From Clostridia bacterium (GTDB lineage: Bacteria > Bacillota > Clostridia > Oscillospirales > Acutalibacteraceae), in assembly GCA_017537365.1 (NCBI GenBank), contig JAFYKZ010000010.1:62001-126000 (forward strand): DNA of 64,000 nt, read 5' to 3'. This document shows, one piece after another, positions 9,091 to 17,865 of the stretch. The notes under the pieces are model-generated. The model was not told the DNA's origin. It saw only the letters and a list, made by a program, of their open reading frames with translations, and did not search any database. The translations under genes were made by a program, and so were the position numbers. The first letter of the stretch is position 1, and each line of letters begins with the position of its first letter.

Positions 9091-10475
9091 TATGCATTCT
9101 CCTCCTCATAAACTATTTTATTAAGCGCGTTTATATAAGCCTTTATACTGGCGCCCAAAATATCGGTAGAAATACCTGTTCCTGAATAGAGTTTACCATC
9201 TTCTCTAAGCTTTACAACAGCGCTACCCATAGAATCTTTACCCTCGGTAACGGTTTGAATCTGGAAATCATCAAGCTCATAATGTCTACCAATTATTTGC
9301 TCAATAGCTCTGAAAGCGGCATCAACAGGACCGTCTCCAATACAGATACCTTCAAGCTCCTCATCGCCCTTTGAAAGTCTGATTTGAGCAGAGGAAGAAA
9401 TAATATTTCCGTTATTTATAACATAGCTTACAAGCTTATAGGTAGGGGGAACCTGCAAAGCAACCGATGCTATTATTGCGTCTAGCTCTTTTGCGCTTAC
9501 TCGCTTTTTAGCGGCAATTCTTAAAAATTCCTCATAAACCTTTGCCATATCTTCCTCGGATAAATCATATCCCAAGGAAACAACTGCCGATTCAAGAGTT
9601 TCTCTATTATCATTAGCATCAAAAACAACAACCGAATTTTCTTCCGATTTAACGGCAGTTTCTTTATAACTTTCATTAGAAACTATACGCTTAATCTGAT
9701 TTATAATTCTTCCGGTTTCGGTATGCTTAATATCACATTTTATATCGCAGGAATTTCCGCAGTTTTTAATAAATACTGCAAACGCTTCAAGGTCGGTTAT
9801 ATCTCCTGCAACCGCGGTTACAACACTATCAGCACAAGCTTTAACAGCCAAAGCGGAGGTTGCATTAGCCATAGAATTTTTATTATCAACGCAAACTCCA
9901 AGGCTAACATTTTTATTTTCTATTTTTTCTCTGATATTTAAAATAAAGCTTGCAAATTCATCAGGAAGCATTTCAGCGGCAGTATCGCATACTGTAACAC
10001 TGCAAGCACCTGCGTTAACGGCAGTATTAATAGCATCTATTAAAAAGCCCTCTTCCGCTCTTGTTGCATCGGTAGCCGAAAACTGAACCTTAAAGCCATT
10101 ATTCTTTGCAGTTGATACAAGCTTTTCTATAAGTTCTAACATAGCAGGAGCTTTTTTATGGCAAATATATTCCATACCAACAGGGCTTACAGGAAGCTCT
10201 ACCCTGATTTCAGGATTTTCAGCATTATTTAAAGCAGAAATTGCAAGCTTCAAGCTATCTGCCGTATATCCTGCATTTACAGAAAGAATACTCTTTTTAA
10301 CAAAAGAAGCTATTGTTCTTATAAGCAAGGTATCAGACTTAACATTTTTAATTTCGGGAAGCTCAATAGAATTAACATTTAGCCTTTCGAGTAAACGCGC
10401 GATTTCAATACGCTCCTTAAAGCTTAAAGAAGAGGCGGTGCAAAGTGTTCTGTCAACAATGTTAATTTTTTTCAT
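9090..10475 (-). CDS. LeuA/CimA-like protein with degenerate catalytic site
   Basis: This 461-residue protein is related to 2-isopropylmalate and citramalate synthases. The C-terminal allosteric domain (about 350-455) is well conserved (GDGPVDAAFRAIE, QTVTEGKDSMG, GTGISTDI). The catalytic barrel is not. The DTTLRDGEQ signature reads DRTLCTASS (8-16), losing the Arg and the metal-binding Asp, and the HxH metal motif reads C195-V-D197. The GKHSGRHA motif is also lost. The fold remnants SATDATRAEEGF and CDT (about 163-165) remain. It probably cannot do the usual acetyl-CoA condensation and may sense an amino acid or do other chemistry. It is the first gene of the T-box operon. Confidence 0.8.
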   Translation of the reverse strand: MKKINIVDRTLCTASSLSFKERIEIARLLERLNVNSIELPEIKNVKSDTLLIRTIASFVKKSILSVNAGYTADSLKLAISALNNAENPEIRVELPVSPVGMEYICHKKAPAMLELIEKLVSTAKNNGFKVQFSATDATRAEEGFLIDAINTAVNAGACSVTVCDTAAEMLPDEFASFILNIREKIENKNVSLGVCVDNKNSMANATSALAVKACADSVVTAVAGDITDLEAFAVFIKNCGNSCDIKCDIKHTETGRIINQIKRIVSNESYKETAVKSEENSVVVFDANDNRETLESAVVSLGYDLSEEDMAKVYEEFLRIAAKKRVSAKELDAIIASVALQVPPTYKLVSYVINNGNIISSSAQIRLSKGDEELEGICIGDGPVDAAFRAIEQIIGRHYELDDFQIQTVTEGKDSMGSAVVKLREDGKLYSGTGISTDILGASIKAYINALNKIVYEEENA

Positions 10476-10530
10476 TTTTCATTTTCCTTTCGGTTAAACA
10501 AAGCATTTATAATCAAATGAGCTTGAATAC

Positions 10531-10798
10531 AAAAAAGCCCTGAGATTGCAAAAACACAATCTCAGGGACGAAAATACATTCGCGGTACCACCCTGATTAC
10601 CGATAAAACACGGTCGCTCAGATAAGCTCCAACAAGCTCGATGCTAAGATAACGGGGCATTTCCGTAACAGCTTACTGAAATTTCAGCCATTCTGCTCAG
10701 GAATGAGACTTAACCTGCCGCACCGTATCGGTTTTCACCAACCACCGACTCTCTAAAACAGACGCCTTGCAAGATAATAATTCCTTCAACGCATTTAT
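10531..10798 (-). promoter_or_regulatory. T-box leader controlling the LeuA-like operon
   Basis: The minus strand carries the T-box sequence GGGTGGTACCGCG (10581-10593), an AGAGAG plus GGTGG stem I start (about 10741-10757) and a terminator with perfect CCCTGAGATTG arms (10537-10567) ending in six Ts. T-boxes bind an uncharged tRNA and then allow readthrough, so the operon should be induced by shortage of one amino acid. The probable specifier region is TGAAATTTCAG (about 10676-10687). Reading ATT would mean isoleucine and TTC phenylalanine; the assignment is uncertain. No leucine codon is evident there. Confidence 0.93.
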
Positions 10799-10804
10799 AA
10801 AAGG

Positions 10805-10833
10805 ATTATACCACCGAAACTTAATATTGTCAA
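10805..10833 (-). promoter_or_regulatory. Sigma-A promoter of the T-box operon
   Basis: Perfect TTGACA (10828-10833), 17-base spacer and TATAAT (10805-10810) on the minus strand, directly upstream of the T-box leader. Confidence 0.92.
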
Positions 10834-10841
10834 GCATTTTA

Positions 10842-13646
10842 TTATCGGTCTCTAATAGCATCAATAGGTCGTTTAGATGCTATTTTCTTAACAGGTATAT
10901 AGCTTGCAACAAAAGCAACAATAAGACTCACACCAAGCAATAATAAAATCTGCCTTAAATCAAAGGTTAAAACGGTTATAAGTATTCCTAAATTGTTCCT
11001 GAAAAAGCCGTTTATAAAATAGGTTGCAATAAATACCCCTACCGCAGATAATACAAAGTTTATCATAGCTATAATAAAGCTTTCCGAGAAGAAAATTCTG
11101 AATACATCGTTGCTTCTTGAACCAATAGCCCTTAAAATGCCTATTTCCTGCTTTTTATAGGAAATACTTGTGCTTATAAAATTAGCAAGCATCAAAGCCG
11201 CAAATATTGCAAACCCTAAGCCGATATAAAGGAAGACCTTTGAAAGTGTTTTTAAGATTTCGTTTAAAGAATCAAGTTCAAAGGTTACCGAATTTTGTAT
11301 CGGATAGCGAACACTCGTATCTTCATTATAGAAGAAGCTAACAGCCTTTTTGAGCTCTTTTTTATCGGTTGGAGCAGAGCCAACACAGAAGCTATAATAA
11401 TTGTCCTTACCCTCTGTGAACTGATTATATAATTTTTCATTGCAAATTAAAGTGTATTTCAGTTTGGATTTTTCTTGCACTTTTTCCTCTGGCTTTTCGG
11501 GTATAACTTCATCTGTTTCTTCGGTTTCTTCCTCAACCTCAATAATACCAACCACCTTATATCCGTCTTCGATAGTAATTTTATCGTCAACAAACTTATC
11601 AAAGGTTGCGGTTAGCTCTTTGCCCTTTAAAATTTTAGGATAAGATTCCGAAGTTTCGGTTTTTTCTTCATCCCAAGCGTTTATAACATCAGAGGTTACT
11701 ATTATTTCTTTTTCACCGAGACTCGTTTTCTCGCCGTCTATCCAAATGATTTTTTCATTTTTAACATCTTCTAATTTAGCCATATAGTTAGCAGATATAT
11801 CTATATGCAGTTTATCTTCATTCATAAAGTAAAGATAACCTTCAGACATATAAGCCATAGGAGGACGCTTTTCAATAAGACGCTCTATAAAACCGTCTCC
11901 AACCATAATTAAACCCGTATAAGCATACTCGGTTGCATTGTTAAATTCCGCTGAAAGAACTATATTTAAAAGTGCATCCGAATTAGAATTATAATCCTTT
12001 TTTTTAATTAACGGCATATAACGCTCAATATCAAAACCTGTGTTAATTATAGCGGTTATAGTATATTTTTCAGAATCCAAAACAACAGTTTTTCCTATAA
12101 GGTCGGTAAACATTTTTATTTCGGTATATTTAAGCGAATATTCACCGTTTTTATCCTTATATAAAACACCATCGGTATATCCGCATCTTTTAAAGGTTTC
12201 AAAAGCAAGCTCGCTAATTGCAATTTCGTTTTTGCTTCCATCAGGCATAACACCCGATAAAATCTCAAAACCCATTTCTTTCATTATTTCATCATTTATT
12301 TGAGCAAAGCCCTCAAAACTCGTTTTATAAATGCTAAATCCTGTTTCGGTATCTAATTTTTCCGTGTCTATATTATTATGAAGATCAAGCGAAGCTTCTA
12401 ACGGTTCATAAACCCCATGCATTTTAATATTGGTCTTTTTTTCTATTTGAGCCAAATCCTCATTTGAAAGCGAATAACCTCCGTCATTCCAATAAAATGA
12501 AGAAGCAGATTTCACCTTCTTCGACTTTGCAGTTGCAATATATTTAACACCGCTATCTGCCAAAGAATTAGTACAGGTTTCAACAAGATTATAAGAGCCA
12601 AAGGTATCAGCAAGACCGAAAAGTCCAAAAGAAACACAGCAAAGCAAAATAGTAACAACTAGTCTTATTTTCTTATGTTTAAGACCGCTCGCGCCGATTT
12701 TAAAGGCACTTTTAATCGGTAATTTTGATTTTATAAGCTTAAAAGGTTCTTGGTTTTCAAAACTGATTTTTGCTTCATCGGTCTTTTTAAAATTTTTGCT
12801 ACTGCAAGAAGCAGACGCAATATTTAATTTCAAGCTTCCGCTTTTAAGCTTTTCTAAATAATCATTTATAGCAATTCTGTCTTCCTCGGTCAGACGGTAA
12901 TCAGATGCTATTTCTACCGAGTTTCCCTCAAAGTTAAGCTTTCTATTCTCGGTTTCTTTTTCATCGTCCGGTTTTGCGCGTTCAATATCGCTTATAACCT
13001 TACCGTCGGCAAGCTCAATAATTCTATCGGCATAGTTTTCAGCAAACTCGCGGTCATGAGAAACCACGATAACAAGCTTATCCTTTGATAGCTCTTTTAA
13101 GGTTTGCAAAACCTGTCTTCCCGTGTTAGAATCAAGTGCTCCTGTTGGCTCATCCGCCATAATAATCTGGGGATTTTTAACAAGTGCTCTCGCTATTGCA
13201 ACCCTCTGCTTCTGACCGCCCGAAAGCTCATTCGGTTTTCTCGCGCCATAGCCTTTAAGGTCTACCTTTTCTAATATTTCGGATATTTCTTTGCTTGATG
13301 CTTTTCTGCCTTGAAGCTCGATAGCCAAAGCGATATTAGCTCCAACCGTAAACTCATCTAAAATATTATACTCTTGGAAAATAAAGCCCAGATATGTATT
13401 GCGGTATGAATCAAAATGCTTTTGACGAAAGCTCTTAGAAGAAACTTCTTTAATGATAATTTCTCCCGAATTAAGCCTATCTAAACCGCCCAAAACATTA
13501 AGAAGAGTTGATTTTCCGCTACCTGATTTTCCAAGCAGAAAAACCATACCTTTATCAGCAAATTTAATGTTTACATTATCAAGTGCTTTAACAGGCACTC
13601 CCCGTTTAGGCTTATAAATTTTAACTAAGTTTTTTGCTTCCAGCAT
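10842..13646 (-). CDS. ABC exporter: ATPase fused to MacB/FtsX-like permease
   Basis: This 934-residue protein has an N-terminal ATPase (about 1-225) with Walker A GKSGSGKST, signature LSGGQKQR and Walker B IIMADEPTGALD. A linker follows, then one membrane segment near 325-345, a large extracellular region of some 450 residues, and three C-terminal membrane segments of the FtsX type (about 790-930, with YKKQEIGILRAIG). This four-segment layout matches MacB-like mechanotransmission transporters rather than ten-segment BceB. It ends an operon with a two-component system, amidase and DedA protein, which suggests peptide or lipoprotein export or defence. The substrate is unknown. Confidence 0.88.
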   Translation of the reverse strand: MLEAKNLVKIYKPKRGVPVKALDNVNIKFADKGMVFLLGKSGSGKSTLLNVLGGLDRLNSGEIIIKEVSSKSFRQKHFDSYRNTYLGFIFQEYNILDEFTVGANIALAIELQGRKASSKEISEILEKVDLKGYGARKPNELSGGQKQRVAIARALVKNPQIIMADEPTGALDSNTGRQVLQTLKELSKDKLVIVVSHDREFAENYADRIIELADGKVISDIERAKPDDEKETENRKLNFEGNSVEIASDYRLTEEDRIAINDYLEKLKSGSLKLNIASASCSSKNFKKTDEAKISFENQEPFKLIKSKLPIKSAFKIGASGLKHKKIRLVVTILLCCVSFGLFGLADTFGSYNLVETCTNSLADSGVKYIATAKSKKVKSASSFYWNDGGYSLSNEDLAQIEKKTNIKMHGVYEPLEASLDLHNNIDTEKLDTETGFSIYKTSFEGFAQINDEIMKEMGFEILSGVMPDGSKNEIAISELAFETFKRCGYTDGVLYKDKNGEYSLKYTEIKMFTDLIGKTVVLDSEKYTITAIINTGFDIERYMPLIKKKDYNSNSDALLNIVLSAEFNNATEYAYTGLIMVGDGFIERLIEKRPPMAYMSEGYLYFMNEDKLHIDISANYMAKLEDVKNEKIIWIDGEKTSLGEKEIIVTSDVINAWDEEKTETSESYPKILKGKELTATFDKFVDDKITIEDGYKVVGIIEVEEETEETDEVIPEKPEEKVQEKSKLKYTLICNEKLYNQFTEGKDNYYSFCVGSAPTDKKELKKAVSFFYNEDTSVRYPIQNSVTFELDSLNEILKTLSKVFLYIGLGFAIFAALMLANFISTSISYKKQEIGILRAIGSRSNDVFRIFFSESFIIAMINFVLSAVGVFIATYFINGFFRNNLGILITVLTFDLRQILLLLGVSLIVAFVASYIPVKKIASKRPIDAIRDR

Positions 13647-13658
13647 AAACCTTACTCC

Positions 13659-14363
13659 TTACCGTTTTTTACTCCGTTTTCTGCTTATTACAGTATAAAT
13701 CATATAGCCTATAAGACTTAACACTATCGCAACCGCGAAAACTATTACCGCAAAAATGTAATTTCCAAGTCCCAAGGCATCTCCGCCAACCGTTGAGGTT
13801 ATTATAGATGGAAGTCTCGCAAAGGAGGCAAGCAACAAGAAATTTGCCATTTTTATCTCGGTTAACCCAACAAAATAGGTTATTAAATCTTTTGGGGTTC
13901 CGGGCAAGAAAAATATTAAAAAGGTTATAATTTTTCGGCTTTTTTCACTTTTTAAAAACCTGAGAGAACGAATTTTCTCTCGGCTAAAAAAAACCTCAAC
14001 CAACTTAACACCAAATTTTCTAACAAGCAGAAAAACTAGCATACTACCTATCGTTATTCCGATAACGCAAAGCAAAGTACCCTCTATCGCGCCGAAAGCA
14101 TAACCTGCAACTATTTCCAAAGGCTCACCCGGAACAAATGCAATTAAAACCTGAAAAACAACCATACCTATGAAAGCGAGTTTCCCAAAAAAACCGTGAG
14201 AATCAACCCAAATTCTGAACTGCTCAGGCTGTTCAACGAATTTTATCATCGGAACGCCGATATACCAAGTAACAAGCGCCGAAAATATAAGAAAACTCAA
14301 AAAGCATAATAAGGCTATAATTTTCTTTTGTTTTTCGGTTAAAGTTTCTTTCAACTTACTCAT
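13659..14363 (-). CDS. DedA/TVP38 (VTT-domain) membrane protein
   Basis: This 234-residue protein has about five hydrophobic segments and the VTT-domain core: GEPLEIVAGYAFG (about 79-91), GSMLVFLLVRKFG (about 106-118) and a second re-entrant region near LPGTPKDLITYFVGL. The family is linked to lipid scrambling and recycling of the undecaprenyl carrier. Its start overlaps the end of the amidase gene by 8 bases, and 12 bases separate it from the ABC exporter gene, so it is in the same operon. Confidence 0.85.
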   Translation of the reverse strand: MSKLKETLTEKQKKIIALLCFLSFLIFSALVTWYIGVPMIKFVEQPEQFRIWVDSHGFFGKLAFIGMVVFQVLIAFVPGEPLEIVAGYAFGAIEGTLLCVIGITIGSMLVFLLVRKFGVKLVEVFFSREKIRSLRFLKSEKSRKIITFLIFFLPGTPKDLITYFVGLTEIKMANFLLLASFARLPSIITSTVGGDALGLGNYIFAVIVFAVAIVLSLIGYMIYTVISRKRSKKR

Positions 14364-15066
14364 TCATAACTTCTTCCACATCTTCTAAAAATTTATCCCA
14401 TTCATCAGGATTTTCAACATAATATTTGGGACATTGTTTCCCTGTAATATCATAATGCCTTAAAATAGAAGAATAGTCAAGTGAAAATTCATTGCAAAGC
14501 CAAGCAGTTAGTTTAACTAACGACTTGTATGTTTCCTCATTAAACTTGCCTGTACTGTCAGGGTGGCAAACCTCAATGGATATAGAATCCTTATTTCTCT
14601 CATTACTTGCAGCCGATTTTTCATATAAAGGCACGCACTGAATAATCTCTCCGTCAAGCCCTACCACAAAATGCGAGCTGACATCGGTTGTCAGCTTATT
14701 AAAATAATCGCGGTTATTTTGAGCAGAGGTATCAGGGTTACCAACATAATGAACCACAACATACTTTATATCCGAAAGCAATATACCAGTTCTTGCAGTT
14801 GAATGTTTTTGAATAAGGTCCTCTTCTATAAAATCGGGTATCTCGGTTTCTTTTGCCTGTTTCACCTTTTTCGACTGATTTGAGCCGTAAGGCGCAGGGG
14901 TGAACCCCTCGTCGTAAACTATGCCTTTAAAGAAACTCACTATGCCGACAACCGAGCTTACAAACCCTATTGTTACAATAACAGTTAACAATAAAACAAC
15001 CGCTCGTCTTATCATAATTTTCCGTCTCCTCGCCCTTTGGCGAGGAGTATATTTTTTATTAGCCAT
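14356..15066 (-). CDS. N-acetylmuramoyl-L-alanine amidase (amidase_2), membrane anchored
   Basis: This 236-residue protein has a very basic N-terminus, one membrane segment (about 16-40) and an extracellular amidase_2/PGRP domain (about 85-230). Zinc ligands are visible as His in VVHYVG, His in LRHYDITG and Cys in KQCPKYY, with the SIEVCHPD strand between. It should cut the bond between muramic acid and the stem peptide outside the membrane. It follows the kinase gene by 10 bases in the regulator operon, so wall remodelling is probably induced with the transporter. Confidence 0.88.
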   Translation of the reverse strand: MANKKYTPRQRARRRKIMIRRAVVLLLTVIVTIGFVSSVVGIVSFFKGIVYDEGFTPAPYGSNQSKKVKQAKETEIPDFIEEDLIQKHSTARTGILLSDIKYVVVHYVGNPDTSAQNNRDYFNKLTTDVSSHFVVGLDGEIIQCVPLYEKSAASNERNKDSISIEVCHPDSTGKFNEETYKSLVKLTAWLCNEFSLDYSSILRHYDITGKQCPKYYVENPDEWDKFLEDVEEVMNE

Positions 15067-15076
15067 TTTATTTTAC

Positions 15077-17005
15077 CTATTCTATTATAATATCAAAAGT
15101 TATTTCGGCTTTAAAAAGGTCTCCGTCAATAAAAAGCTCCATATTTCCGTTTTGAAGCTCAACTAAGCTTTTTGCTATTGACAGTCCCAATCCGCTTCCC
15201 TCGGTGTTTCTTGAAGTATCGCCCCTTACAAAGCGTTCCATTAAATCCTCTGCCGTAACATTAAGCTCATATCTGGATATATTTCTAAACAGAATAACCG
15301 CTTTTTTATCTATAACCTTTAAATCTATATAAGCCCGTGTGTTTTCGAGGGCATATTTGCAGATGTTATTAAGCAGATTATCAAAAACCCGCCATAAATG
15401 TCTTCCGTCGGCTAAGATTTTAACGCTTTGCTCAGGCATAACAACAACTGTTTTAATACTTGCCTTATTAAGTTTTTCCTCAAATTCGGCTAATGCCTGA
15501 TTTAAAAGAACTCCTGCATCGCATTTAGTGAGTTCCACCGAAACATTACCCGTTGATACCTTTGAGGCATCCATTAAATCCTCAACCAATTTTTTAAGTC
15601 TTATCGACTGTCTATCTAAAACATCAATATATTTTTTGGCTTCTTCGCTTTCTATTTCCTCTTTTTTAAGTAAATCAACATAATTAACTATCGAGGTTAA
15701 CGGTGTTTTTATATCGTGAGAAACATTAGTTATAAGCTCGGTTTTAAACCGCTCGCTTTTAATTTTCTCATTAATAGCAGACTGCAAGCCCTCATTGATA
15801 TTATTAAGCGACATTGCAAATCTCTTAAAATCGCTAAACATAAATCTTGTGTCTATTTTATAGTCGAGGTCGCCTTTCGCAATTCTTTCTCCGCCCGATT
15901 TTATATTCTGCAATATAACAGCAATATATAAAACAAGCAAAAAAACAACTGCATTAGCTAAAATCAAGCCGAATATAACCGCATAAGTAAGATAATATTC
16001 TGAGAATATAAACGAAACTATAAATCCTATAACAAAGCAGAATAAAAATTCAACAAAGAAAACAGCTATAACCGCTATGATAGTTTTATAAACCAACGCT
16101 AAATTAGAAAAAATATACCACAATCTTTCAAATATGATTTTTAAATACTTTTTGATTATTTTCAGAAAGACATACGAAATATTATTTTTTAAAAGGGTTT
16201 TGGTTTTTATTCTTGTTGCAATGCTAAGACAATATCCAAGCACCGCAAAATAGAGTGCAGAGCAAGGCACAAACATTATCATAGCTAATCCTATTTCATC
16301 AAAATTATAAGAATACTCTATAATAATTGCAAAAACTGCTAAGAAAATACCTGTTAGCAAAGCGGTTAAGATATCCAGCGGTATTCTATCTATAAAATTG
16401 CGTTTGATTTTGCCAAATTTGATATGCCCTGCGGCACAGAAAAGATAACAAACCGTATATATAAACACCGCAAGCGATATAAGAGCTATAAACACCAAAT
16501 AATACCTGAGCGTATAACCTACCGAAATTATTTTTTTAGCTACTGAGAACAAATCACTTTTGGTCATATTTTTAGCAACATAAACATCAACCTGGTATTC
16601 ATTAATAAGCTTGTCTCTATACGCATTATAACCTTCCTCGGTTATGTATTCTTCTTCAATATACTCTCCGTAAACGGTTGAAGCCTCGGCAATATAAGGC
16701 TGACCTTCATAATTGGTTTCTAAAACCTTGCCTGTTTTTAAATCGGTAACAGAAAAATAAATATTTTTATCCTTATAATAATGTGTTATTTCTCTGCCGT
16801 CATCTAAAAAATTATGGATATAATAGCTTTCCTTCTCAGCCATATCGGTTAAAATTTCTTCGGTTACGATTTTCTCGCTGCTGAAATAAAACTTATAATA
16901 ACCCATAACACCTACCGATAAAAGACTTATAACCAAAATAAGAACCGAAATATAAGAAAAAACAACTGCGGTTATTTTAAGCCCTAAAACTTCTCTTAAT
17001 TTCAT
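15077..17005 (-). CDS. Sensor histidine kinase
   Basis: This 642-residue membrane kinase has a first membrane segment at about 12-37, an extracellular region to about 165, several further segments to about 370, a HAMP-like linker, the phosphoacceptor helix with VSHDIKTPLTS (His near 430), the N-box DNLLNNICKYA and the G-box GSGLGLSIAKSL. The extra membrane segments after the sensor are unusual compared with a simple two-segment kinase. Its start overlaps the response regulator gene by 4 bases. It most likely phosphorylates that regulator in response to an envelope signal. The ligand is unknown. Confidence 0.93.
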   Translation of the reverse strand: MKLREVLGLKITAVVFSYISVLILVISLLSVGVMGYYKFYFSSEKIVTEEILTDMAEKESYYIHNFLDDGREITHYYKDKNIYFSVTDLKTGKVLETNYEGQPYIAEASTVYGEYIEEEYITEEGYNAYRDKLINEYQVDVYVAKNMTKSDLFSVAKKIISVGYTLRYYLVFIALISLAVFIYTVCYLFCAAGHIKFGKIKRNFIDRIPLDILTALLTGIFLAVFAIIIEYSYNFDEIGLAMIMFVPCSALYFAVLGYCLSIATRIKTKTLLKNNISYVFLKIIKKYLKIIFERLWYIFSNLALVYKTIIAVIAVFFVEFLFCFVIGFIVSFIFSEYYLTYAVIFGLILANAVVFLLVLYIAVILQNIKSGGERIAKGDLDYKIDTRFMFSDFKRFAMSLNNINEGLQSAINEKIKSERFKTELITNVSHDIKTPLTSIVNYVDLLKKEEIESEEAKKYIDVLDRQSIRLKKLVEDLMDASKVSTGNVSVELTKCDAGVLLNQALAEFEEKLNKASIKTVVVMPEQSVKILADGRHLWRVFDNLLNNICKYALENTRAYIDLKVIDKKAVILFRNISRYELNVTAEDLMERFVRGDTSRNTEGSGLGLSIAKSLVELQNGNMELFIDGDLFKAEITFDIIIE

Positions 17006-17703
17006 TTTGCTCCATCCTTTTCCATTTTATATCCATGTGCCCAAACCACCTTTAAATAACGGGGTTCGGCGGGGTTGATTTCTATTTTTTCGCGTATATG
17101 TCTAATATGTACCGCAACGGTACCCTCGCCCCCGTAAGCCTCGTCATTCCAGACTCTGCGATATATCTCAGAGGGCGATAAAACCGTTCCTGAGTTTTGC
17201 ATTAAAAGTTTAAGTATTTCAAATTCGGTTGGAGTCAGGCTTATAATTTCCCCGTCAACCATAACCTGTTTTGAGTTATCGTTAAGTTCTATATTTCCGA
17301 TTATATAGCTATCGGACTTTTCGGTTTTGCTTCCGCCCAGTTTTGTATATCTTCTTAACTGCGAGCGAACACGTGCCATCAATTCAACAGGATTAAACGG
17401 TTTAGTTACATAATCATCCGCGCCGACATTAAGTCCTAAAATTTTATCGGTATTTTCACTCTTTGCGGTTAGTAAAATAATAGGAATATTTGAAAATTCG
17501 CGGATTTTTGCCATAGCTGTTATCCCATCGCACAAAGGCATCATAATATCCATCAAACAAAGCTCTATATTATTCTCTCTAACCTTTTCTACAGCTTCCA
17601 ATCCGTTATATGCCAAAACGGTATTATAGCCCTCTGCTTCAAGATAGATTTTAAGAGCATTAACTATATCCTTTTCATCATCGCAAATTAAAATAGTGTT
17701 CAT
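17002..17703 (-). CDS. OmpR/PhoB-family response regulator
   Basis: This 233-residue regulator has a receiver domain (1-115) with the acidic pair in ICDDEKD, phosphoacceptor Asp in LMDIMMP and Lys in VTKPFNP, then a winged-helix DNA-binding domain (about 140-230; SLTPTEFEILKLL, GTVAVHIRHIREKIE). The longer frame begins at a TTG at 17721, but GGGGAGG lies there and is the ribosome binding site for the ATG at 17703, which is therefore the start. It leads the five-gene envelope operon and presumably controls it. Confidence 0.95.
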   Translation of the reverse strand: MNTILICDDEKDIVNALKIYLEAEGYNTVLAYNGLEAVEKVRENNIELCLMDIMMPLCDGITAMAKIREFSNIPIILLTAKSENTDKILGLNVGADDYVTKPFNPVELMARVRSQLRRYTKLGGSKTEKSDSYIIGNIELNDNSKQVMVDGEIISLTPTEFEILKLLMQNSGTVLSPSEIYRRVWNDEAYGGEGTVAVHIRHIREKIEINPAEPRYLKVVWAHGYKMEKDGAK

Positions 17704-17802
17704 ATTAAACGACCTCCCCAACCCTAATTTCGACTTATATAACTATTATACATAAAAAATTTTTAAAAAGAAAGGATATAAATCTTTAAGAATTTATTAA
17801 GA

Positions 17803-17831
17803 TTGATTTTTGTATTTAAAAGTGATATTAT
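17803..17831 (+). promoter_or_regulatory. Sigma-A promoter of the recombinase gene
   Basis: TTGATT (17803-17808), 17 bases, TATTAT (17826-17831), located 34 bases before the ATG. Confidence 0.75.
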
Positions 17832-17865
17832 TAATATGCGATAAAATTTGTTTGAGGTTTAATTT

